Source: Marinobacter sp. AC-23 (GTDB lineage Bacteria > Pseudomonadota > Gammaproteobacteria > Pseudomonadales > Oleiphilaceae). From it: a stretch of DNA of 64,000 nt. Shown piece after piece: positions 1-9,013 of this stretch. Where the stretch lies: contig NZ_MBPP01000078.1 of assembly GCF_001858325.1 (NCBI RefSeq), positions 4 through 64,003 on the forward strand, read 5' to 3'. Both the position numbers and the translations under genes were made by a program. Each line of letters begins with the position of its first letter. Position 1 is the stretch's first letter. Below the pieces are notes generated by a model. The model was not told where the DNA came from, made no database searches, and was given only the letters and a program-made list of their open reading frames with translations.

Positions 1-40
1 AATCACAGCTCTATCTCATCCCCCAGTGATCAACCGTTTT

Positions 41-157
41 GTCTGACGACCATAGCGGCTTGGAACCACCTGATCCCATCTCGAACTCAGAAGTGAAACA
101 GGCCAGCGCCGATGGTAGTGTGGCATTTGCCCATGTGAGAGTAGGTCATCGTCAGAC
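41..157 (+). rRNA. rrf: 5S ribosomal RNA
   Basis: The ends pair with each other (gtctgacgac at the start, gtcagac at the end), and the interior carries the typical 5S stretches gaactcagaagtgaaac, gccgatggtagtgt and gagagtaggtcatcg. The length of about 117 nt is normal. No 16S or 23S is in the window, so this is the distal end of an rRNA operon entering from the left. The exact ends are estimated from the closing helix. Confidence 0.96.
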
Positions 158-168
158 TCTTAATTACG

Positions 169-206
169 AAAGCCCCGATAGCTTATGCTACCGGGGCTTT
201 TTTTTG
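169..206 (+). terminator. Rho-independent terminator of the rRNA operon
   Basis: A GC-rich stem (aaagccccg against cggggcttt) around a loop of about a dozen bases is followed at once by a run of T. It lies 12 bases after the 5S end. It may also stop minus-strand transcription arriving from the kinase genes, although the T run there is poor. Confidence 0.92.
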
Positions 207-268
207 CCCCAAATTTAGCGCTTAAACGCGTATAGGAGCGTGCTCCTTAAGGCTATCGTTCGGCTATG

Positions 269-949
269 TTATGGAAGCCAGATTTCAAATACACCGCCAC
301 CAAAGGGCCCACCATTGTGGAGCTTGATGTAACCCGTGCGTGCGCCCTCGCTGTGAAGGTCGGCGATCGCAGAGACAAAGAATAGGCCAAGGCTTGTACT
401 GCCGGTGTTGAAATCCAAAGATTTGAAGCTAAACGTTCCCGTATGCTGCATGTTATCAGGGTATCCCTCGCCGTCATCTTCTACACCTATAACAAGATAA
501 CCGTCTCGTTTAGCAGCTGTTAGCCTGATTCTGGCTTTGGTGTAACGAATGGCATTATTGATTGTGTTATTCAGCGCGCCAGTAAGTAGATCGGCATCAA
601 AAAAACCATTTATATCTTCTGCTTCAATGCACCAGTCGATTCCCAGTCCTTTGAGAAGCGGTGTGTGCCTAGCAATATGGTCAGATAGGAAGTCAGGTAC
701 AAAATGCTCTTCTATGTGTGCGGAAAGGTTGTTTTCACCCAATCTATAGATCCCAAGGAGTTGTACCAAATCGTTATGTATTCGCTCAGCTTCGTACTGG
801 AGGGTGTTGAACTTGGAAGAATCGTTAAGTTTGTCTTCGTTCTCCATCCTTAGCTCATCCAGGGAGTTTAGTAACATCCCTAATGAATTTTTCATATCAT
901 GTACGGTTGATGCCAGAACCATGGAGAAGTCGATATTTCGATTTTTCAT
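269..949 (-). CDS. Short soluble histidine kinase
   Basis: This 226-residue protein has kinase parts but no sensor or membrane segment. A phosphoacceptor-like helix near the N-terminus contains STVHDMKNSLG with the candidate His at residue 17. An HATPase domain follows, with N-box NTINNAIRYT, G1 box VEDDGEGYPDN and a G2-like SLGLFFVSAIA. Its start overlaps the end of the receiver-TPR gene by 4 bases, so the two are very probably translated together, downstream of crbS. I infer that it acts as a kinase or phosphatase on the neighbouring receiver protein. The start ATG at 949 is the only reasonable one before the H region. Confidence 0.85.
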   Translation of the reverse strand: MKNRNIDFSMVLASTVHDMKNSLGMLLNSLDELRMENEDKLNDSSKFNTLQYEAERIHNDLVQLLGIYRLGENNLSAHIEEHFVPDFLSDHIARHTPLLKGLGIDWCIEAEDINGFFDADLLTGALNNTINNAIRYTKARIRLTAAKRDGYLVIGVEDDGEGYPDNMQHTGTFSFKSLDFNTGSTSLGLFFVSAIADLHSEGARTGYIKLHNGGPFGGGVFEIWLP

Positions 950-2595
950 TGGTTCAGTTCCTTCAATTTACGTTGCAGGGCAAGATAACGCCGATATTGC
1001 CCATGTTGTTCAGGGAGGCCGGCTAACCGGTTTAGATGATACTGACAGAGCTCCTTTAGAGCCTTGTTTCCTGCGTTGACTTCATACTCTTTGATGAGCA
1101 CTTGAACCTGGTTCAGGTTCAAAGCAGGGTGGTTCGGTATCATCTCCAAGGCATTAATGAAGATGTTTCGAGCCTCTTTAAGGTTACCTGATTCAAAGGC
1201 TGCTATGCCCTCCCGGTTAAGGCGACGGGCTTTGATTTTTGTGCGGAAGCTAACGGGTTCATCAAGCAAACTTTCTATTTTTCTGACGGCGGCAGAGTTG
1301 TCACTAAACTCGTCGGCCATCTCTCCAAGCAATGATTTTGCTTCGCTTCCGTAACCAAGGCTGTAGAGTGTCTTCGTGTAATCAAGGCCCGTCTCCAGGC
1401 CTACCGAACGAATATTGTTTAGTTGCGGCCGAACACTTTCCAGCACTTTTTCCGCTTCTTGTAAGTTTTCTTGGCCTGCGTAGATTCGGCATTGAGTAAT
1501 CCTGCTGCGAAGTTCAAGAATGTGGTTGCCGGGAAATCGCTTTTCTAACTCGGCAAGAGTTGAGAATGCTTCTTTGGCAATTGCCTTACCTTCTCTACTC
1601 GTATTGCCATCGCTCAGTTCGCACAAAGTGTTACTCAGGGAAAGGTAGTGGTCTGCACTGTCATGAATGGAGTGTGCCCCAAGGTTGACGGTTTTCCGCC
1701 ATGCCTGCACAGCGGTTTCCATGTCCTGATTTGACTCTGCCAATTCAGCCAAGTGTTTCTGGCGAGGCAATGCGTTGGGCGAATAACGGGTGGCCTGTTC
1801 TAGAATTTTTTGAGCCTGTGCTGGGCGATTCTGACACTCAAGGCCTTCTGACAAGAGGTCATAGGCTTCCATGTAGTCAGGATGGTCGGCTACCAGTTGT
1901 CGTAAACACTCCACTGCTTCCTCGTAATGGCGGTTGGCCAGTAATACTTTGCTACGGCCGTGCTTGGCCCAGGGCAACTCACGTTGTGAGAGAATCTCAT
2001 CATAAATCTTAATGGCATGGGAAAGATCGCCTAGCTGGAAATAGAGCTCTCCAAGCGTTTTCATAAGCCATGTTTTATAGCGTGGAAGTCGGGGCAGGGC
2101 GTTTATACAGAGTGAGATGGCTTCCGGATAATTTTCTCGATCGATTTCCCGGTTGATCGGAAGTAAAGCATTACGTTGGTTGATCAGACTACCGAGACGC
2201 TTCTCAAGCATGGCTAAATTAATCGGCTTTGTCAGATAGGCGTCGGGTTGGTTTTCGCGGGCCCCCATAACCATCTCTCTGGAGCTCTCTGAAGTCACCA
2301 ATAAAAAAAGTGACGTTCGTTTGAGAAGCTTCTTGTGGCGGAGTTCTTCCAGAATATGTTGGCCATTCATGCCGTCACCTAAATTGTAGTCGCATAGCAC
2401 TACGTCAACATGATTGTAGGTGCAGTACTCAACGGCAGGCCTAGCATGGGCAACCAGTTCAATATTGTCAGCACCACAGCCGCGAAGCATATGGCGCATT
2501 GAGAGTCGGAAGTTCTCAAAATCGTCGATCACGAGATAGGCGAGACTCCCAAATACGCCGCGGTCTGAAGCGGAATTTGTCACGACGGTATTCAT
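946..2595 (-). CDS. Response regulator with TPR output domain
   Basis: The protein has 549 residues. Residues about 18-135 are a CheY-like receiver with the acidic pair D24/D25, phosphoacceptor D69 in VVLCDYNLGDG, T101 and K123 in LTKPINL. The rest is helical and rich in TPR-like repeats, for example LPRYKTWLMKTLGELYFQLG and AYDLLSEGLECQNRPAQAQK. No DNA-binding or enzymatic output domain is visible, so the output is probably protein-protein contact. It overlaps crbS by 4 bases upstream and the short kinase by 4 bases downstream, which makes a three-gene signalling operon. Confidence 0.88.
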   Translation of the reverse strand: MNTVVTNSASDRGVFGSLAYLVIDDFENFRLSMRHMLRGCGADNIELVAHARPAVEYCTYNHVDVVLCDYNLGDGMNGQHILEELRHKKLLKRTSLFLLVTSESSREMVMGARENQPDAYLTKPINLAMLEKRLGSLINQRNALLPINREIDRENYPEAISLCINALPRLPRYKTWLMKTLGELYFQLGDLSHAIKIYDEILSQRELPWAKHGRSKVLLANRHYEEAVECLRQLVADHPDYMEAYDLLSEGLECQNRPAQAQKILEQATRYSPNALPRQKHLAELAESNQDMETAVQAWRKTVNLGAHSIHDSADHYLSLSNTLCELSDGNTSREGKAIAKEAFSTLAELEKRFPGNHILELRSRITQCRIYAGQENLQEAEKVLESVRPQLNNIRSVGLETGLDYTKTLYSLGYGSEAKSLLGEMADEFSDNSAAVRKIESLLDEPVSFRTKIKARRLNREGIAAFESGNLKEARNIFINALEMIPNHPALNLNQVQVLIKEYEVNAGNKALKELCQYHLNRLAGLPEQHGQYRRYLALQRKLKELNQ

Positions 2596-5500
2596 GAACG
2601 TTTTTGTTTAAGCAGTTTGTTTACCATAGCTCTTAAAGCTGCAGGTTTAACCGGCTTATAGAGGATCTGATACCCGCGATCAATCGCGTCGTCGCGGACT
2701 TCGGGAGCCATATACCCGGTTATCAATATGCCCGGCATGTTGTACCCGAAGGTCTCTCGTAGAGCGTCCATTGCATCCAGCCCATTCTTGTCATTATCAA
2801 GTTGATAGTCTGCAAGTATAATATCGGGTTGCCTACCTTGAAGTTGCAATAGGGAGTCTTCCAGGCTTTCAGCCGCAGTGACATCGCACTTCCAGTTCCC
2901 CAAAAGCGCGACCATACCCTGCAAGATAGCGGAATCGTTGTCGATGCATAATACGTTCAGGCCGCCAAGGCTAGAAACGCGTCGTGCGCTAATACTCGAA
3001 GTTTCTGCAGTTTGGTACGTCTGATCGGCTTGAGCCAGGGGAACTGTTATGCCAAAAACGCTACCTTTACCCTGAACCGATTGAACGGTTACAGGGTGGT
3101 TTAGCATGCCACTGATTCGGTCGACGATCGCGAGACCCAGGCCTAGGCCTTTTTTGTCCCGGCCGTGTTGGAAGCGCCGGAACTCTTCGAAAATAAATGT
3201 CAGTTGATCGTCTGGAATGCCAGGGCCTGTATCCCATACTTCTATTCGCAGATATCCTTTCAGGCGGCGGCAGCCCAGCAATATTTTCCCGTCTGGGGTG
3301 TAGCGTATGGCGTTGGATAGAAAGTTTTGCACAACCCGGCGCAGCAGTTTGGAATCTGAGTGAATCCAGGCGCTGCTTGGTACCACATGAAGTTTAAGAC
3401 TCTGATCTTCCGCAATGGCAGTAAAGTCGTTGGCCAAGTGGCGCATAATATCGTTAACCGGAAATGCGCTAAGATCCGGCGCCAGCGCTCCTGCATCGAG
3501 TTTGGAAATATCGAGAAGGGTGCTGATAATTTCTTCTGCTGCACCAAGTGAGCTGTCGATATGATCCACAAGATCTTTCGTCTCTGTGTTATTAGCCTTG
3601 CCTGCAAGAGCCGATGTAAACAAGCGTGCGGCATTCAATGGCTGCAGCAGATCATGGCTCGCCGAAGCTAGAAAACGAGTCTTGCTCTGGTTTGCCTGCT
3701 CAGCAACGGACTTGGCTTTGAGCATTTGTTCATTGATAACCTGCAGTTCTTGTGTGCGCTCTTTAACTCGCTGCTCCAAATAGGTATTGGTTTCTTTAAG
3801 CGCCTGCTCAGTACGGCGCATCGCTGTAATGTCCTGGAATGTGGTGACATAGCCGCCACCTGGGATTGAGCTTCCGTCGACGCGAACCACCGTTCCGTCT
3901 GGCCTCTGGCGCTCATAAGAAATAAGCTGACCTTCACGCATGCTGGCGTAATGATTGGAAATAATTTCATCGATACGTCTGGCCGGCAGGTTGGCATTGG
4001 TCAGGTTATAACGCATCAGCTCTTCTGCCGGGCGCCCGACTCTCACAAATCCCTTGGGGTAGGGGAAAAGCTCCAAGTAGCGTTGATTCCAAACCACGAG
4101 TTGTTGCTGTTGATTAACCACGGATACGCCCAGGCTTATGTTCTCTATAGCCGATTGCAGCAGCTCACGGCTGAAGGTCATGGCTTGTGAGGCCTCATCA
4201 ACGATGCTGACCACGTCCTCAATCTGCATGTCTCGGCCGGTGAGGGTCGATTCCAGCACTACCCTTGCGGTAGAAGCTCCAATCACCGATGCCAACTGGC
4301 GCTCTATGTATTTCATCAGGTGAGAGGACGCTGGGCGGTGCGGGTGCAATCTTGTAGCATTGCGCCGCTCATAATTTCGGAAAACAACTTCTGAGCGTTC
4401 TTCCCCCATGAATCTGTCAGTGAGGGCTTGAAGGTCCGATGTCAGTATCTCGCCCTGCCAGCTTTGATGCTGAACTGTATCCGCCTTCGGGTGGGGATCC
4501 TGAAAAAACGAGGCAATCTGAATTTTTTCACGTACTCGCTGACGAGTTATCAGTGAAAGCACAATGTAGACTAGCGTATTGATGCCCAGGCTCCAGATAA
4601 TGCCGTGGCTGGTCTGGTCGAGATCCAGTCCGAATAGCGCGGTTGGCCTTGTCCAGTGAAGTCCCCAGACACCTTGGTTGATCAACGAATCGGTAAACCA
4701 GCCAGTGGATGCCAGCGCAGGCAAAAGCAGTGTGTAGCACCATAAGAAAAAGCCGAGCCCCAGACCCCATGCTGCTCCTGTGGCATTGCCGCGACGCCAG
4801 AGGATGCCGCCAACTAACGCCGGCCCAAACTGTGCTGCTGCCGCAAACGACAGAAGCCCGAATGAGGTTAGGCTGTAATCTTCTCCTGCCATCCGATAAA
4901 AGCCGTAGGCAGTCAACAAAACCACAAAGATCGCGACCCGACGAATGCCTAGTAATAGAGAGCTGAGGTCAGCTTGTCGGTTCATCCGTGGCCGAAAAAA
5001 TTTGAGCAAAGCTGGCATAATTATTTCATTGCTTACCATCGTAGCAATGGCGACAGAGCAGACGATAACCATAGCCGCAGCTGCGGAGCCACCGCCCAAG
5101 AATACAAGAATGGCTAGCCATTCTTTGCCAGCCATAATGGGCAATTGAAGGATAAGGATGTCGGGATTGCTGGCCATGGTTTCTGGAGCCAAAAGACCAG
5201 CGGCGGCAATAGGTAGCACGAATGCGCTGGCCACAATAAGATAAATCGGCATGGCCCACCGGGCAACTTCGAAGTCCCGGTGATCCGTGTTTTCTACCAC
5301 CATTACGTGAAACTGTCGTGGTAGGCAGATAATAGCCAGCATCGCAACGAGGGTTTGGGTTATGAACGCAGGCGCCTCAATGGCATCGGTTGTAAGAATG
5401 CCGGTCAGATCTGCCTGCTTTACGTTTTGGAGCAGATCGCCAAAGCCGTTGTAAAGCCCGTATCCAACAAACAGTCCCACGGCGACAAAGGCAACAAGTT

Positions 5501-6110
5501 TGATCAGTGATTCGAAGGCCACAGCTTGAATCATACCGCGATGGTGTTCCGTAGATTCCAAATGGCGGGTACCGAAAAGCACGGTAAACGCTGTCAGCGC
5601 CAGAGTGATGTACCAAGCCGCATCGTTCCAGGCTGCGGTACTCAGTTCTTGGGAACCAGTGCCTGTGCTGGACAGAACACTGAAGCCCATGGCGATCGCC
5701 TTTAGTTGCAGGGCAATGTAGGGCACGCTGCCAATTAAAGCGAAGGCTGCGATCATGGCAGCCAGCAGCTGGGATTTTCCATACCGGGATGCAATAAAGT
5801 CAGCGATGGAGGTGCTGTTGTTGCGCTTGCTTATATAAATAATCCGACGTAGCAATGGCGCGCCGAAGACAAAAACCAGTAAGGGGCCAAGATAAATGGG
5901 GAGAAAGCCTAAACCTTCCTGAGTGGCCCGGCCCACTGCGCCGTAGAAAGTCCAGGAAGTGAAATAGACCGCCAGTGACAGTGAATAGACATGCGTTCGC
6001 GCCAAGCGGCGCCGATACAATCCGGGATGTTTATCCCCCGCCCAGGCGATGACAAACAGGACCGAGATGTAGGTGATGGAAATGAGAACCAGCAGCCAGA
6101 CACTAATCAT
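2592..6110 (-). CDS. crbS: CrbS/MxtR-type hybrid histidine kinase with symporter N-terminus
   Basis: The 1172-residue membrane kinase begins with a sodium:solute symporter (SSS) domain of many hydrophobic segments (about 1-500). A linker and a PAS domain (about 655-770, ending GGGYVTTFQDITAMRR) follow, then a coiled coil, a HisKA helix with H819 in SASHDLLQPLNA, an HATPase domain (N-box NFLSNAIRYTP near 928, WDTGPGIPD, GLGLGLAIVDR) and a C-terminal receiver with D1101 in IILADYQLD. This architecture matches CrbS of Vibrio and MxtR/ErcS' of Pseudomonas, which control acetate use. The neighbouring symporter genes fit that role. The usual partner, a LuxR-type regulator CrbR, is not in the window. 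The substrate sensed is inferred. Confidence 0.85.
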   Translation of the reverse strand: MISVWLLVLISITYISVLFVIAWAGDKHPGLYRRRLARTHVYSLSLAVYFTSWTFYGAVGRATQEGLGFLPIYLGPLLVFVFGAPLLRRIIYISKRNNSTSIADFIASRYGKSQLLAAMIAAFALIGSVPYIALQLKAIAMGFSVLSSTGTGSQELSTAAWNDAAWYITLALTAFTVLFGTRHLESTEHHRGMIQAVAFESLIKLVAFVAVGLFVGYGLYNGFGDLLQNVKQADLTGILTTDAIEAPAFITQTLVAMLAIICLPRQFHVMVVENTDHRDFEVARWAMPIYLIVASAFVLPIAAAGLLAPETMASNPDILILQLPIMAGKEWLAILVFLGGGSAAAAMVIVCSVAIATMVSNEIIMPALLKFFRPRMNRQADLSSLLLGIRRVAIFVVLLTAYGFYRMAGEDYSLTSFGLLSFAAAAQFGPALVGGILWRRGNATGAAWGLGLGFFLWCYTLLLPALASTGWFTDSLINQGVWGLHWTRPTALFGLDLDQTSHGIIWSLGINTLVYIVLSLITRQRVREKIQIASFFQDPHPKADTVQHQSWQGEILTSDLQALTDRFMGEERSEVVFRNYERRNATRLHPHRPASSHLMKYIERQLASVIGASTARVVLESTLTGRDMQIEDVVSIVDEASQAMTFSRELLQSAIENISLGVSVVNQQQQLVVWNQRYLELFPYPKGFVRVGRPAEELMRYNLTNANLPARRIDEIISNHYASMREGQLISYERQRPDGTVVRVDGSSIPGGGYVTTFQDITAMRRTEQALKETNTYLEQRVKERTQELQVINEQMLKAKSVAEQANQSKTRFLASASHDLLQPLNAARLFTSALAGKANNTETKDLVDHIDSSLGAAEEIISTLLDISKLDAGALAPDLSAFPVNDIMRHLANDFTAIAEDQSLKLHVVPSSAWIHSDSKLLRRVVQNFLSNAIRYTPDGKILLGCRRLKGYLRIEVWDTGPGIPDDQLTFIFEEFRRFQHGRDKKGLGLGLAIVDRISGMLNHPVTVQSVQGKGSVFGITVPLAQADQTYQTAETSSISARRVSSLGGLNVLCIDNDSAILQGMVALLGNWKCDVTAAESLEDSLLQLQGRQPDIILADYQLDNDKNGLDAMDALRETFGYNMPGILITGYMAPEVRDDAIDRGYQILYKPVKPAALRAMVNKLLKQKRS

Positions 6111-6162
6111 ATTTATACACTTCCGTCAGGTGGGCGGTTTACCTGGCCTTGTTACCGGAATA

Positions 6163-6669
6163 TCAGTACACGCATACACTGGATAAAAGCGGATCGTTCA
6201 GGTTCAGAACTTTGAGGTTGTCTACCCGGGGTGTTCCATCAGAGCCAAGAGGAACCACCTCTTGGGAAACACAATTAATAATGTGAACCCGGTGTGAAAC
6301 TGTGTCCGTTAACTTCTGTTCAAAGCGGTAGAGGGTGAACCTGATTATATCCGGGTTGTTGGTGTCCCGGGCGATGCTGTCCGTGTCCACAGTGGAGAAT
6401 GCGGTTACGTACGGGTAAGCCAAAGACCAAGGGCGCCAAAAAATCCCTTTGCTCTCTGTGCTCACGACCACAGCCTCTTCGGGCAAGCGTGACTGTTTAT
6501 GGTCATACCACGTGTACTCTCCGTGGATCAGGTAGCCAAGCATACCTGCACCGGCAAAGACGGGAATAATCCATTTGGGCGCCATGTTGCGGGTGACAGC
6601 CCGGATTCCCAGAGCGATGCCAGCGGCGCCCAGCCCGCAAAATACAGTGGCGACAAGAGTCCAGAACAT
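6163..6669 (-). CDS. Hypothetical membrane-anchored protein
   Basis: I do not recognise this 168-residue protein. Two hydrophobic helices lie at the N-terminus (about 3-25 and 33-48), followed by a soluble part of about 120 residues with motifs such as GIFWRPWSLAYPYVTAFS. Its stop lies about 50 bases before crbS on the same strand, and a terminator upstream separates it from the symporter gene, so it is probably the first gene of the crbS operon. The soluble part is probably periplasmic if the two helices form a hairpin with both ends outside; that is inference. Confidence 0.72.
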   Translation of the reverse strand: MFWTLVATVFCGLGAAGIALGIRAVTRNMAPKWIIPVFAGAGMLGYLIHGEYTWYDHKQSRLPEEAVVVSTESKGIFWRPWSLAYPYVTAFSTVDTDSIARDTNNPDIIRFTLYRFEQKLTDTVSHRVHIINCVSQEVVPLGSDGTPRVDNLKVLNLNDPLLSSVCVY

Positions 6670-6682
6670 AAATGCGTTTCCT

Positions 6683-6721
6683 TAAAAAAAGAACGGGCTC
6701 CCTCATAGAGGAAGCCCGTTC
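6683..6721 (-). terminator. Rho-independent terminator after the symporter gene
   Basis: The inverted repeat gaacgggct/agcccgttc with a short loop is followed on the minus strand by a run of T (seen as aaaaaaa at 6684-6690 on the plus strand). It lies just downstream of the symporter stop and separates that operon from the crbS operon. Confidence 0.88.
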
Positions 6722-6767
6722 AGTAACAACCTGTCCACTCAATCAGTGAAGCAGGCTGGATTGTTGC

Positions 6768-8534
6768 TTAGTGGTCTTGGGCTTGTCCAGCACCACGAGG
6801 GTAACGGACGCTTTCAACCAGCTCCTGAATCTCAACGGGCGGCTCTTCAGTTGCATTGGATACAGCAAAGGCTACCGCAAAGTTGACGACGGCACCAATT
6901 GCACCGATAGACAGTGGAGAGATACCGAGTACCCAGTTGGCAGGGGTGTCAGCAAGGTTTGCGGTGCCTGGGATGAAGAACCATCCTTTGTACACGAAGA
7001 TGTACGAAAGGGTGAAAACCAAACCACACAGCATGCCCGCAACCGCGCCGGTGTTGTTAACGCGCTTGGAGAAAATGCCCATCATCAGGGTTGGGAACAA
7101 CGAGGCGGCTGCGATACCAAACGCCAGAGCTACAACCTGAGCTGCGAATCCTGGCGGGTTGGCGCCAAGGTATGTCGCTACAACAATCGTAACGGCCATC
7201 GCGATACGGGCTGCCATCAACTCTCCCTTCTCCGTAATACCCGGATTAATCGAGCCCTTGATCAAGTCGTGACTGATTGCCGAAGATATAGCCAGCAACA
7301 GGCCTGCTGCTGTCGATAGTGCGGCTGCCAGACCACCTGCGGCAATTAACCCGATAACCCATCCTGGAAGATTGGCAATTTCGGGGTTAGCCAGTACCAG
7401 AATGTCACGGTTTACGTCCAGCTCATTGCCTTTCCAGCCGCGAGTGTCAGCTTCAGCTTGGAAGGAAGGGGCATCGTTATATAGCTGGATGCGACCATCT
7501 TCGTTTTTATCAACGAATTTGATCAGGCCCGTGACCTCCCACTCTTTAACCCACTGCGGGCGGTTGTCATATTCAATGGGCTCGGCGGCAGTGCCGTCCG
7601 GGTAAATGGTTGTCATCAGGTTCAGTCGAGCCATGGACGCAACAGCCGGAGCTGTGAGATACAGAAGCGCGATGAATACCAAGGCCCAGCCAGCTGACCA
7701 GCGAGCGTCGGCAACTTTGGGAACGGTGAAAAAGCGGATGATGACGTGAGGAAGACCAGCGGTACCGATCATCAGCGTCAACGTAAACAGCACCATGTTC
7801 AGGTGGCTATCGACGTCTGCGGTGTACTCGTTAAAGCCTACATCGGTAATGACCTGGTTCAGCTTGTCGAGAATTGGCATTCCAGAATCGATGTGGGTGG
7901 AGAACAGACCCAACGCTGGAATCGGGTTGCCGGTTAACTGCATTGAGATGAACACCGCCGGAATGGTATAGGCAATGATTAACACAACGTACTGAGCAAC
8001 CTGTGTATAGGTGATACCTTTCATGCCACCAAGCACGGAATAGATAAAGATTACGACAGCGGCGATCATTAGGCCTGTGGTGGAATCAACTTCCAGGAAG
8101 CGGGAGAAGGCGACACCAGCACCAGCCATCTGGCCGATAACGTAAGTCAAAGATGCAACGATAAGGCAGATAACAGCCACTAGTCGGGCTTTCTTGCTGT
8201 AGAAGCGATCACCGATAAATTCCGGAACCGTGAACTTGCCGAACTTGCGCAGGTAGGGCGCCAAAAGCATGGCCAACAGCACGTAGCCACCGGTCCAGCC
8301 CATCAGGTAGGCTGAGCTTGCATAACCACTGGTGGCAATAATGCCCGCCATAGAGATAAAGGAAGCCGCAGACATCCAGTCGGCACCAATCGCCATACCG
8401 TTGGTGATAGGGTGAATACCGCCGCCGGCCACATAGAAGTCTTTTGTACTTCCGGCTTTGGCCCAGATAGCGATAAGGATGTAGATGAGAAATGATCCAC
8501 CTACAAATAGGATGTTGATTGCAAATTGACTCAT
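6768..8534 (-). CDS. actP: Sodium:solute symporter large subunit, VC_2705/ActP-like
   Basis: The 588-residue inner-membrane transporter has about 13 hydrophobic segments and SSS signatures such as GADWMSAASFISMAG and GGLAAALSTAAGLLLAISSA. The nearest family is the cation/acetate symporter group typified by Vibrio VC_2705, which works with a DUF4212 small subunit; that small subunit is encoded just upstream with a 3-base gap. A hydrophilic insert at about residues 305-385 holds DKNEDGRIQLY, which looks like one EF-hand calcium loop. Acetate or another small carboxylate is the likely substrate, in line with the CrbS-type sensor next door. The gene symbol is by analogy, not proven. Confidence 0.88.
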   Translation of the reverse strand: MSQFAINILFVGGSFLIYILIAIWAKAGSTKDFYVAGGGIHPITNGMAIGADWMSAASFISMAGIIATSGYASSAYLMGWTGGYVLLAMLLAPYLRKFGKFTVPEFIGDRFYSKKARLVAVICLIVASLTYVIGQMAGAGVAFSRFLEVDSTTGLMIAAVVIFIYSVLGGMKGITYTQVAQYVVLIIAYTIPAVFISMQLTGNPIPALGLFSTHIDSGMPILDKLNQVITDVGFNEYTADVDSHLNMVLFTLTLMIGTAGLPHVIIRFFTVPKVADARWSAGWALVFIALLYLTAPAVASMARLNLMTTIYPDGTAAEPIEYDNRPQWVKEWEVTGLIKFVDKNEDGRIQLYNDAPSFQAEADTRGWKGNELDVNRDILVLANPEIANLPGWVIGLIAAGGLAAALSTAAGLLLAISSAISHDLIKGSINPGITEKGELMAARIAMAVTIVVATYLGANPPGFAAQVVALAFGIAAASLFPTLMMGIFSKRVNNTGAVAGMLCGLVFTLSYIFVYKGWFFIPGTANLADTPANWVLGISPLSIGAIGAVVNFAVAFAVSNATEEPPVEIQELVESVRYPRGAGQAQDH

Positions 8535-8537
8535 ATG

Positions 8538-8801
8538 CTACTCCTCGTCCACGCCGAATTGCTTATCAAGCCTGTTCATGCGCCACGCGTAGTGGAAAAT
8601 CAGTGCAATGAACGTGAGAATAGAGCCCTGTTGAGCGAACCAGAAGCCTAGATCCGTGCCGCCGATGGGAATACCGGATAGCATTGGGCGCAGAACGATT
8701 CCGAAGCCATAAGAAACCAAAGCCCAGACAATCAGGCTCCCAAATATCAGGCGAAGATTCGCCTTCCAGTACTTTTCAGCATCGTAGCTATGACCTGACA
8801 T
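8538..8801 (-). CDS. DUF4212 symporter small subunit
   Basis: This 87-residue membrane protein has two hydrophobic helices and the family pattern YWKANLRLIFGS at the front and GFWFAQQGS then FHYAWRMNRLDKQFGVD at the end. DUF4212 proteins are the small partners of VC_2705-type sodium:solute symporters. The start ATG at 8801 has a clear ribosome site (aggag) that overlaps the stop of a 24-codon upstream reading frame. The large subunit gene follows directly. Confidence 0.9.
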   Translation of the reverse strand: MSGHSYDAEKYWKANLRLIFGSLIVWALVSYGFGIVLRPMLSGIPIGGTDLGFWFAQQGSILTFIALIFHYAWRMNRLDKQFGVDEE

Positions 8802-8805
8802 AGGA

Positions 8806-8880
8806 TTACTCCTGTCTTGTTGTTGTTGAACTATGGTGGTTTTCCGGTGAGCTGAGCGAGTCAGAGAGTTTATTATTCAT
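8806..8880 (-). CDS. Possible 24-residue leader peptide before the symporter operon
   Basis: An ATG at 8880 (minus strand) preceded by aggag opens a 24-codon frame, MNNKLSDSLSS followed by a Ser/Thr/His-rich tail, that stops inside the ribosome-binding site of the DUF4212 gene. The peptide is polar and resembles no protein known to me. The position suggests translational coupling or a leader role. It could also be chance; the support is the ribosome site and the exact placement of its stop. Confidence 0.4.
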   Translation of the reverse strand: MNNKLSDSLSSPENHHSSTTTRQE

Positions 8881-9013
8881 ATTAGTACTTCTCCTACTTG
8901 TTCTCTTCTATGACTCTACCCATCGATCGATTTATAGATATTGGCAAAAAGTCTAATTCTGGGTTTTTTTTGGTGGGAGGCGTCTTTTTTGTGATGCAGG
9001 TCAGCTGGTTAGG

